NCBI GenBank assembly: GCA_041748615.1
Contig: JBGTCY010000311.1
Span: 1-16,818, forward strand
Direction: 5' to 3'
Length of the DNA: 16,818 nucleotides
DNA from: JBGTCY01 sp041748615
Lineage (GTDB): Bacteria; Bacteroidota; Bacteroidia; Chitinophagales; CAIOSU01
Shown: piece after piece, positions 1-6,190 of the stretch
Layout: every line of letters begins with the position of its first letter
Numbering within the stretch: the stretch's first letter is position 1
Made by a program: the position numbers and the translations under genes
Notes under the pieces: generated by a model
The model's database searches: none
What the model saw: the letters and a program-made list of their open reading frames with translations, nothing else
What the model was told of the DNA's origin: nothing

Positions 1-41
1 GTCACTGGCTTGTCCGAATATTCGATAGGGAGATTAACCAT
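1..41 (-). CDS. 5' end of a gene leaving the window; possible transposase N-terminus (partial)
   Basis: Reading the minus strand from an ATG at 41 gives MVNLPIEYSDKPV and then the edge. Only 13 full codons are visible, so this rests on resemblance. Several Bacteroidota DDE transposases (IS4/IS1380-like) begin with a similar stretch around a Y/F-S/T-D-K-x-V/I-T core, recalled from general family knowledge and not searched. Supporting context is the truncated gene remnant beginning about 90 nt away, as expected if an insertion sequence had landed there. If so, roughly 42-128 would be the element's terminal non-coding part. It could also be an unrelated gene or a chance ORF. The body of the protein lies outside the window. 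Confidence 0.4.
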   Translation of the reverse strand, partial: MVNLPIEYSDKPV

Positions 42-128
42 TTTGGTGATTGTTGTTACTGTTAAAAATTACCCATTTTATCCTCCATTCAAACAAATTA
101 TCACTATTTTTCTAATCCTAATGCATAA

Positions 129-293
129 TCACGGTTAAACAATGCGAAAAACCTCTTCGAATTTCTGAGCGGCAAAATCGGGATGATTATCCTGCTGCTC
201 GGCACCTTGCATTTCATCAACATGCTGGTGATTTACCTGCTGCATGTTTCTCATCGTAATTCATTTATTCACCATAAAAACAATTTACCATGA
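129..293 (+). pseudogene. 3' remnant of a small membrane-protein gene, paralogue of the next gene
   Basis: Frame 3 is open from after a TAA at 126-128 to a TGA at 291-293. From about 141 it translates to NAKNLFEFLSGKIG followed by a hydrophobic segment (MIILLLGTLHFINMLVIYLL). The first part matches the C-terminal third of the next gene (NAKDMVDILSGKIG there, 9 of 14 identical), with the same order of LSGKIG motif then final membrane helix. Nothing corresponding to the N-terminal two thirds of the paralogue is visible in 1-128, which is AT-rich and stop-rich. I read this as a truncated tandem duplicate. Its stop overlaps the start of the intact copy (ATGA), so the two were probably translationally coupled before the truncation. 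Confidence 0.6.
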
Positions 294-688
294 ACATCAA
301 CAATTTTATCATCGCCTACGGGATTTACCTTCCGGTTGTCATCGGGCTGACATATTATATTTCCAAAATTCTTTTCAAAAACGGAAAAGTATTTATGCTC
401 GACATTTTCAATGGACGGGAAGAAATCGCCCTTGCCACTAACCGGCTATTCGAGGTGGGCTTTTACCTGCTCAACCTTGGCTTCGCGCTGAAGATACTTG
501 AAATCAATCGCCACAACCTCAATGCGAAAGACATGGTTGACATTCTCAGCGGTAAAATCGGGGGCTTCTCCATTTATCTCGGCATCGTGTTGTTCCTGAA
601 CCTGTTCCTGTTTTTCCGCGGCAAAACGAAAGCAAAACAGATGCGCATGGAAGCGGAAAGGTTGAAGATGGGAGTGACGGCAGGCTAA
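290..688 (+). CDS. small integral membrane protein, family not recognised
   Basis: 132 residues with three predicted membrane segments at about 6-26, 52-70 and 90-109, and a basic C-terminal tail (RGKTKAKQMRMEAERLKMG). A hydrophilic stretch between helices 1 and 2 carries FNGREEIALATNRLFEVGF, and LSGKIG at about 86-91 leads into helix 3. No catalytic motif is visible. The gene starts on the stop codon of a truncated upstream paralogue, so it appears to have been the second gene of a tandem pair. The pair could have formed a heteromer, which is inference. A hairpin at 735-763 follows. I see no good promoter directly upstream, and if an insertion sequence sits at the left edge, expression may now depend on it. 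Confidence 0.75.
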   Translation: MNINNFIIAYGIYLPVVIGLTYYISKILFKNGKVFMLDIFNGREEIALATNRLFEVGFYLLNLGFALKILEINRHNLNAKDMVDILSGKIGGFSIYLGIVLFLNLFLFFRGKTKAKQMRMEAERLKMGVTAG

Positions 689-734
689 GATGATGTGTGG
701 TAGATTTCAGTTCATTATAAAATTGTCGGGTAAT

Positions 735-763
735 ACCTTGCAGGTTTTTAAATCCTGTAAGGT
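735..763. repeat. REP-like hairpin in the intergenic region
   Basis: ACCTTGCAGG (735-744) and CCTGTAAGGT (754-763) form a 10-bp stem with one G-T wobble and a 9-nt AT-rich loop. It ends 33 nt before the next gene's start. Hairpins of this ACCTTGCAGG type are, from memory, scattered between genes in many Bacteroidota genomes. I have not searched for other copies, and this window has only this one. It could act as a transcript end for the upstream membrane-protein gene, but no long T-run follows it. Confidence 0.6.
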
Positions 764-796
764 CTTTAATTCATTTTTAAACATAAAATAAATATC

Positions 797-1753
797 ATGC
801 AAATAAAAATCTCAATGGATAACGCCAGCCAAAGATGGTTGGTGGCTGTCCTTGCCGCTGTTTTCATTTCGGGGATAGTAACAATGATATGTATTTATGG
901 CGCGGGAGAATACGGAGGAGCATTATTCATCCTCACGCCAATTTTTATTGGCGCTTGTCCGGTGATTATTTATGGCAAAAAAAGAAGTATTAAATATGGC
1001 GAAGCGTGTAAAATCGGTTTTTTCGCCTTGCTGCTCTACACTGCTGGGCTTATCGTGTTTGCTATTGAAGGACTGATATGCATTCTGATGGCTGCGCCTT
1101 TCGGAATTTTATTTACCTGGATAGGCAGCAACATCGCTTATGTAATTGTGAATAAACACGCTAAAAAATCTGTTGCAGGGTTGGTGGTACTCACCTTTTC
1201 AATTCCGCTTACTGCTTTTATAGAAAATCACTCACAGCCGCCATTGCAAAAAGTGGTAACCTCCATGACTATTGATGCGGACATACAAACCGTCTGGGAA
1301 AATGTAGTTGTGTTTCCGGAATTAGAGAAGCCGCATGAATTTATTTTCAAAGCAGGCATTGCTTACCCTATTAACGCCACGATTGAAGGTATGGGCGTGG
1401 GAGCGATGCGATACTGCAATTTTACGACCGGCAGTTTCGTGGAACCGATAACCGTATGGGATGAGCCGCATTTGCTGCGATTTGACGTCATCGAGCAATC
1501 AGCGCCCATGAAGGAACTTAGCTTCCGCGAGGTGAACGCTCCGCATCTGCATAATTATTTCGTGTCAAAAGAGGGGCAGTTTAAACTAACAACTCTGCCC
1601 GATGGAAAAACACTTATCGAAGGCACTACCTGGTACAAGCACGATATAAAACCCGCTTTCTATTGGAAAATCTGGAGTGATTACATCATTCACAAAATTC
1701 ATGAAAGAGTGTTGAGGCATATCAAAATGCTATCTGAAAAAAGCAACGCATGA
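797..1753 (+). CDS. membrane-anchored SRPBCC (START-like) domain protein
   Basis: 318 residues in two parts. The N-terminal part (about 14-142) holds four or five hydrophobic segments (roughly 14-34, 41-60, 72-90, 92-117, 126-142). The C-terminal part (about 153-312) has the pattern of an SRPBCC/polyketide-cyclase-like ligand-binding fold: V-T-S-M-T-I-D-A-D-I-Q-T-V-W-E-N-V opens it, as in the first strand and helix of that fold. A long amphipathic last helix closes it (WSDYIIHKIHERVLRHIKML). Such domains bind hydrophobic ligands, and the substrate here is unknown. The ATG at 797 is used; a second in-frame ATG at 815 would lose only six residues. The gene converges on the minus-strand FAH-family gene with 21 nt between stops. 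Confidence 0.75.
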   Translation: MQIKISMDNASQRWLVAVLAAVFISGIVTMICIYGAGEYGGALFILTPIFIGACPVIIYGKKRSIKYGEACKIGFFALLLYTAGLIVFAIEGLICILMAAPFGILFTWIGSNIAYVIVNKHAKKSVAGLVVLTFSIPLTAFIENHSQPPLQKVVTSMTIDADIQTVWENVVVFPELEKPHEFIFKAGIAYPINATIEGMGVGAMRYCNFTTGSFVEPITVWDEPHLLRFDVIEQSAPMKELSFREVNAPHLHNYFVSKEGQFKLTTLPDGKTLIEGTTWYKHDIKPAFYWKIWSDYIIHKIHERVLRHIKMLSEKSNA

Positions 1754-1774
1754 TAATGTTGGATTAAAAATTAT

Positions 1775-2386
1775 TTATTTCACTTTACAACCAAACACTT
1801 TTTTATCTTCTATCCAGCCTTCAAACGCATCCTCTATTTTAACCTCGCCTACGCCTGCCGGTGTTCCGGTGAAAATTAAATCGCCTTCCAGCAGAGTGAA
1901 ATAATTGGAACAATAGTTGATGATTTTTTCGAAAGAAAACAACATGTCTTTGGAATATCCATTCTGTACAACGGTATCATTTTTCTTTAAAGAGAAATGA
2001 ATATTTTTCCCATCCTTCAATTCTTTCACGGGAATAAAATTTCCAATCGCTGCCGAGCCGTCAAACGCTTTGGCAATTTCCCAGGGCAAGCCTTTTTCTT
2101 TGCATTTATTTTGCAGGTCGCGGGCGGTAAAATCAATGCCGACAGTGATTTCTTCAAAATATTTATGCGCGAATTTTTCAGCGATTTTTTTTCCATTCTT
2201 GCTGATTTTTAACACCAGCTCGCCTTCATAATGCAGGTTGCTTGTGAAATCGGGATAGAAAAAAACTTTGTTGTTGCGCGTCAGTGCGGTGGAGGGTTTC
2301 ATGAAAACTACCGGCTCGGTGGGAATTTCGTTTTTCAATTCCTTCGCGTGTTCCGAATAGTTGCGACCGATGCAGAGGATTTTCAT
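1775..2386 (-). CDS. fumarylacetoacetate hydrolase family protein, FAHD1-like (acylpyruvase / oxaloacetate decarboxylase type)
   Basis: 203 residues, a single FAH domain of the usual length for the short FAHD1-like branch. Metal ligands are visible as E54 and E56 (in HYEGELV) and D85. Other active-site positions also line up with human FAHD1 at a constant offset of 17: H13 and E16 (SEHAKE), Q92 and K106 (AKAFDG). TPAGVG at 175-180 is a family signature. Members cleave or decarboxylate acylpyruvates or oxaloacetate in the cytoplasm using Mg2+ or Mn2+. The exact substrate here cannot be read from sequence. It follows the membrane fusion protein gene after 13 nt and is probably the last gene of that transcription unit, although no metabolic link to efflux is obvious. 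Confidence 0.9.
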   Translation of the reverse strand: MKILCIGRNYSEHAKELKNEIPTEPVVFMKPSTALTRNNKVFFYPDFTSNLHYEGELVLKISKNGKKIAEKFAHKYFEEITVGIDFTARDLQNKCKEKGLPWEIAKAFDGSAAIGNFIPVKELKDGKNIHFSLKKNDTVVQNGYSKDMLFSFEKIINYCSNYFTLLEGDLIFTGTPAGVGEVKIEDAFEGWIEDKKVFGCKVK

Positions 2387-2397
2387 AATATGAAATT

Positions 2398-3684
2398 TTA
2401 ATCATCCTTTTTCAGCTTCATCACTACCTTCACCGCATCTCCATCGTTCAATGTGCGGGAGATGGCGCGGAAGGGACCGGTCACCACCTCCATCTTTTCA
2501 TCCAACCCTTCCGTGATTTCTATGTACCGGTCATCCTGAATGCCTGTTTTCACTTTGGCGGCTCTCACTTTTCCGCCTTCATGCACAAACACGATTTCCT
2601 CTCTTCGTGCTGTTCCCTCTTTTTCATTTTCCGGCTCGCGGATGGTCACGGTTTGAATAGGGACGGAAAGCGCGCTTTCACGAATGTCAGTTTTGATTTC
2701 AACGGTGGCGGACATGCCGGGTTTGAAGGGATAAGGGCGTTTGGAACTTACTAATTCACGATAAGAATCCGTAAGGATGTTGATTTTCACCGTGAAGTTG
2801 GTGACCTGTTCTGAAGTCAGCAACGTGCTGCTCGATGAATTGGCGACATGTCGCACCATGCCTTTGAATTTTTTATCAAGGAACGCGTCCACATCAATGC
2901 TGACACTGTCGCCCACACTCACGCGGATGATGTCGTTTTCGCTCACATCTACCTGCACTTCCATACGACTGAGGTCGGCAATAATGAGCATGTCGGTGCC
3001 CGGCATTTGAGCGGTACCAACCACGCGCTCGCCTTTTTTCACGTTCAGTTTTGACAGAGTGCCATCCATCGGTGCATAAATGCGTGTGCGGGTGAGGTTG
3101 TCGCGCGACTCTTTCAGTGCCGCCTCCGCGCTTTTCACGCTGAACTCGGAACCGGTCACGCTTTGTTGTGCAGCGTTCAATTCGCCTTCAGCGGTTTTGT
3201 AAGCAGCAACCGCGGCATCATGTTCGGAAGGCGAAATGACTTTTTGTTCAAAGAGTTTCGAGTTTCGGTCAAAAGTCAATTTCGCGTTTTCAAACTGCGC
3301 TTTTGCCTGCTCTAATCGCGCCCGCGCGTTGGCGAGGGCGGCTTTGGATTGATTGACCGCGGCATCCGCCTGCTCCACAACAGACTGATAAATATCCGGG
3401 CGGATTGTCAGCAGTAAATCGCCTTTTTTCACCGAATCGCCTTCTTCAAAAAACAGGTCAATGATTTCTCCTGAAACATCCGGGCTGATTTTCACTTCGG
3501 TTTCAGGAAAAATTTTTCCGCTGGCGGAAACTGTTTCTATAATCGTGTTAAGCCCCGCTTTTTCCACGGTCACTTCCACAGATTTTTCGACACTCAGTTT
3601 ACGAAATAATATTCCACCAAGCGGAAGGACAAATAAAACAAGGATGAAAATAATCAGCTTTTTTTTTCCAGTCACGTTTTTCAA
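2398..3684 (-). CDS. periplasmic membrane fusion protein of an efflux system (HlyD/MacA-like)
   Basis: 428 residues. An N-terminal membrane anchor lies at about 9-27. The first lipoyl half (about 64-97) contains SPDVSGEIIDLFFEEGDSVK. An Ala/Glu/Lys-rich coiled-coil hairpin spans about 97-196, and the second lipoyl half starts at YAPMDGTLSKL (about 203-213). A beta-barrel (about 240-330, ending KPGMSATVEI) and a membrane-proximal domain follow. Such proteins bridge an inner-membrane ABC or RND pump to a TolC channel. The start codon is a TTG at 3684 whose last two bases begin the tolC stop (TTGA, 3681-3684). No in-frame ATG exists between the preceding in-frame stop and this point, so a rare start with translational coupling to tolC is likely. 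No pump gene is in the window. Confidence 0.92.
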   Translation of the reverse strand: MKNVTGKKKLIIFILVLFVLPLGGILFRKLSVEKSVEVTVEKAGLNTIIETVSASGKIFPETEVKISPDVSGEIIDLFFEEGDSVKKGDLLLTIRPDIYQSVVEQADAAVNQSKAALANARARLEQAKAQFENAKLTFDRNSKLFEQKVISPSEHDAAVAAYKTAEGELNAAQQSVTGSEFSVKSAEAALKESRDNLTRTRIYAPMDGTLSKLNVKKGERVVGTAQMPGTDMLIIADLSRMEVQVDVSENDIIRVSVGDSVSIDVDAFLDKKFKGMVRHVANSSSSTLLTSEQVTNFTVKINILTDSYRELVSSKRPYPFKPGMSATVEIKTDIRESALSVPIQTVTIREPENEKEGTARREEIVFVHEGGKVRAAKVKTGIQDDRYIEITEGLDEKMEVVTGPFRAISRTLNDGDAVKVVMKLKKDD

Positions 3685-5105
3685 TTGAGTGTGATGGGAT
3701 TTCCAAGATAAAAATCAAGCACTTTCAGCTTGAAAATGTAATCATACTTTGATTTGAGAATTTCAATTTGCGCGGCAGCGAGATTGGTATTGGCGATTGA
3801 ATATTCGAGTGAGTTGGCAGCGCCAAGGTTAAAACGCTTTGTCATATATTCAAATGATTTCTCCAGCGCTTTCACGCTGTTTTGTGCCGCAAGATATTTT
3901 TGCCAGGCGGCTTTCGCATCCGCGTAAGCCACATACACATCGTTTTTCAACTGGTCTTCCACTGACTTATAATTATACTCCGCGCTCAATTTTTGGAGTT
4001 CCGCGTTTTTCACGGACGTGCGGGTTTGCAAACCATTGAAAATTGGAATATCTAATCTCAGACCGAGCGTGTGATAAACATTTTCCCGGTATTGGTCAAA
4101 ATAAGGGGAGTTTTCAAAGCGCGGAACATTGGAAAAAGTGCGGACAAAGGTGTTGCTGCCGTCATCCAGATAACCGATAATCGGATTTTGAAGTATAATG
4201 TCGTTCGTGGCGCGCTGACCAAGACTTGAATAGTTGGTGCGCAGGTTATAAAAAAATGAAAGCGAAGGATAATACAATCCCTTGGTCGCCTGCCATCTTT
4301 TGTCCGCGCTGAATATCGAATATTGCGCGCTTTTCACGGAAGGTTGATTTTCTACCGCGGCATTAAAAATATTCTCCGGGTTGCGCTCATTCAGGATGAC
4401 CGGTGCACTTGCCGTCAGTCCGGGCGTTTCCACATCAAATGCGGCAGGATTTTCAATTTGCAGCAGTAAGGCAAGGTTGAGTTTTCCCAGTTGAACACTG
4501 TTGAATGCGATAATGTATGCGAGACTGTCATTGGCTTGCTGCGCCAATACATCATAGAGATTTCCTTCAGGAATCATTCCGGCATCCAATAATTTTTTCG
4601 ACTGCTCCACCTGGTCAGCGGAAAGTTTCAGCCGCTCGGTTACATTTTTCAACTCTTCATTGCTCAATAAAATTTGCAGGTAGGCTGCTGTGATTGAGAG
4701 CGAAACATTGTTGGCGATTTCTTCCGTGGTGAAACGATTAGACAAGACATCGAATTTGGTTTGCCGAAGCGTGTTGATTTTGCGTAACCCGCTGAACAGC
4801 GCCACTCCGCTGGTCATGGAAATACCACTGGTTTGGATTTGTTGTTCCACGAAACTGTAAGTGGTTGGGTCAATTGAGCGGCCAAAATTCATGCCGTAGG
4901 TCAGGTCGCCATTCAGGCTGGGGATAAAATCTGCGAAAGCCTGCGAGTGTATATTGCCCGCTATTTCGAGGTTGATGACTGATTGTTTGATTTGCAGATT
5001 GTTTTCCAACGCGTGACGCAGGCATTTCTCTAAGTTCCATTTTTCCTGGGCTTGTAATGAACTAATATTAAACAGCGAAAAAATAAAAAAAATAAGGAAG
5101 CGCAT
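3681..5105 (-). CDS. TolC-family outer-membrane efflux protein
   Basis: 474 residues with a Sec signal peptide (MRFLIFFIFSLFNISSLQAQ, cleavage probably after residue 20) and a mature start EKWNLEKCLRHALENNLQI. That matches the usual opening of outer-membrane factors, a helix ending in A-L-x-N-N. Two long helical repeats separated by beta-rich segments follow. One beta segment is the middle insert SIDPTTYSFVEQQIQTSGIS. The length is normal for the family. It forms the trimeric outer-membrane duct of a tripartite exporter. It is the first gene of a minus-strand unit with the membrane fusion protein, behind a promoter at 5153-5184, and it ends overlapping the next start by 4 nt. Confidence 0.93.
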   Translation of the reverse strand: MRFLIFFIFSLFNISSLQAQEKWNLEKCLRHALENNLQIKQSVINLEIAGNIHSQAFADFIPSLNGDLTYGMNFGRSIDPTTYSFVEQQIQTSGISMTSGVALFSGLRKINTLRQTKFDVLSNRFTTEEIANNVSLSITAAYLQILLSNEELKNVTERLKLSADQVEQSKKLLDAGMIPEGNLYDVLAQQANDSLAYIIAFNSVQLGKLNLALLLQIENPAAFDVETPGLTASAPVILNERNPENIFNAAVENQPSVKSAQYSIFSADKRWQATKGLYYPSLSFFYNLRTNYSSLGQRATNDIILQNPIIGYLDDGSNTFVRTFSNVPRFENSPYFDQYRENVYHTLGLRLDIPIFNGLQTRTSVKNAELQKLSAEYNYKSVEDQLKNDVYVAYADAKAAWQKYLAAQNSVKALEKSFEYMTKRFNLGAANSLEYSIANTNLAAAQIEILKSKYDYIFKLKVLDFYLGNPITLN

Positions 5106-5152
5106 GTAGCCGAGAATACGTTAGAAAATATTAAATTGATTAATCAGGGGGA

Positions 5153-5184
5153 CAAAAGTAGAATATTTTAGGATTGTCAGGCAA
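5153..5184 (-). promoter_or_regulatory. Bacteroidota-type promoter for the tolC unit
   Basis: On the minus strand TTG (5184-5182) is followed by 21 nt and TACTTTTG (5160-5153). This matches the phylum's consensus -33 TTG/TTTG and -7 TAnnTTTG at all fixed positions. It predicts a transcription start near 5147 and a leader of about 40 nt before the tolC ATG at 5105. Confidence 0.65.
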
Positions 5185-5216
5185 TTAACAATGCCGGGCA
5201 CAAAGTGTTCATTGGC

Positions 5217-5291
5217 ATGAAAGAAGTTGAATCTAATTTCAGTTCAGCTGAATTGTTGAAATTTGATGATGAAAAAAATAAACTACATTGA
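5217..5291 (+). CDS. possible 24-residue leader ORF overlapping the tadA start
   Basis: ATG at 5217 opens a 24-codon frame (MKEVESNFSSAELLKFDDEK then NKLH) that stops at TGA 5289-5291, overlapping the tadA TTG at 5288 as TTGA. The composition is protein-like and the frame is open further upstream to 5172. Overlap with a weak TTG start suggests translational coupling. I recognise no family, and with this length chance is a real alternative. Confidence 0.3.
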   Translation: MKEVESNFSSAELLKFDDEKNKLH

Positions 5292-5743
5292 TTGACCGCC
5301 ATACTCATTTCATGCAGGAAGCGCTGAAAGAAGCTCAACGGGCTTTTAAAGAAGATGAAGTGCCCATTGGAGCGGTTATCGTGGCAAATGACCGCATCAT
5401 TGCGCGGGCATACAATCAGGTGGAACGGCTGCATGATGTCACCGCACATGCCGAAATGGTCGCCATCACATCCGCTGCCAACCACCTCGGCAGTAAATAT
5501 CTTGAAGGCTGTTCCCTCTATGTGACCGTTGAACCTTGCCTGATGTGCGCCAGCGCCATCTATTGGAGCCGGTTAAGCAATCTCTATTATGGCGCTTCCG
5601 ACAACCGCTTTGGTTACACGCAAAAAGCTCCCGCGCTTTTCGGAAAAAACATCAACATCTTTCATGATATCCTCAAAGATGAATGTGCCGCCCTCGTACT
5701 CGAATTTTTCAGGAGAAAACGCGAGATGGATGATTTGAAGTAA
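5288..5743 (+). CDS. tadA: tRNA-specific adenosine deaminase TadA
   Basis: 151 residues, normal for TadA, which converts A34 to inosine in the tRNA-Arg(ACG) anticodon in the cytoplasm. The zinc/catalytic motifs are present: H54-A-E56 (TAHAEM) with E56 as the proton shuttle, and P83-C84-L-M-C87 (VEPCLMC). EVPIGAVIV (24-32), N43 and the family's C-terminal FFRRKR helix are also present. The start is a TTG at 5288. An in-frame TAA at 5279 excludes anything much longer, and the first ATG (5312) would remove the beginning of the conserved N-terminal helix (HFMQEALKEAQ), so TTG is the better choice. No strong ribosome binding site is visible. It is transcribed divergently from the tolC unit. Confidence 0.95.
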   Translation: MIDRHTHFMQEALKEAQRAFKEDEVPIGAVIVANDRIIARAYNQVERLHDVTAHAEMVAITSAANHLGSKYLEGCSLYVTVEPCLMCASAIYWSRLSNLYYGASDNRFGYTQKAPALFGKNINIFHDILKDECAALVLEFFRRKREMDDLK

Positions 5744-5802
5744 GTGGCAAGTTAGGCGTTTACAAAATCAAACAATCTAACAAGTTGTCGTTTTTTAAAG
5801 CG

Positions 5803-6072
5803 TCAAAATAACAATTCACGCTCTGCTGGCGCAAGAATGGATGATATTAGCACACTTTCAACCTCACCTTTCCATTTGACAAATCCATCAACTATTTCTG
5901 AGTAGTCATGTTTAATACGTCTGAAGTTGTCCTCCGTTGTGTTGACATATGCTGTCTTACCTTGAACTTTTATTACATTTATTATGTGATCAATTTTCTT
6001 CAAAGCAAGTTTTAGTTTGTTCCGATTTTTATCTTCATGCCAGAAACACTTCCCCCACCTGCAAATTTTGCA
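5803..6072 (-). pseudogene. unrecognised small coding stretch, probably a broken remnant
   Basis: The minus strand is open from 6072 to a TGA ending at 5803. The part from a TTG at 6003 gives 66 residues with normal protein composition (for example GKTAYVNTTEDNFRRIKHDY, then DGFVKWKGEVESVLIS). The open frame continues 23 codons upstream with no ATG. An overlapping frame at 6012-6086 (VHIIDAKFAGGG, then MKIKIGTN and a stop) also looks protein-like and ends just where the first would take over, as if one frameshift split a longer gene. It is followed by tadA's 3' end and preceded by the large T9SS gene. No family recognised. It could be a genuine short TTG-start gene, a frameshifted remnant or chance. 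The rest of 5744-6190 shows nothing I can support. Confidence 0.35.
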
Positions 6073-6190
6073 TCAATTATATGAACTCATGCATTTTCAT
6101 TCAGTTGAAAGCAATAAACGCAACTATTAAGGCAAATTTCTCACAAGCCCCAAGCTTTAAACCTTAAACATCAGACTTTTAACTTCCCAC

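Noticed and set aside
5177..5485. 102-codon minus-strand frame opposite tadA
   Set aside because: It lies antisense to the conserved tadA zinc motifs and over the tolC promoter; tadA explains the coding signal.
5749..5802. Inverted GTTAG/CTAAC as a tadA terminator
   Set aside because: The 5-bp arms are over 20 nt apart with no GC-rich stem or T-run directly after.
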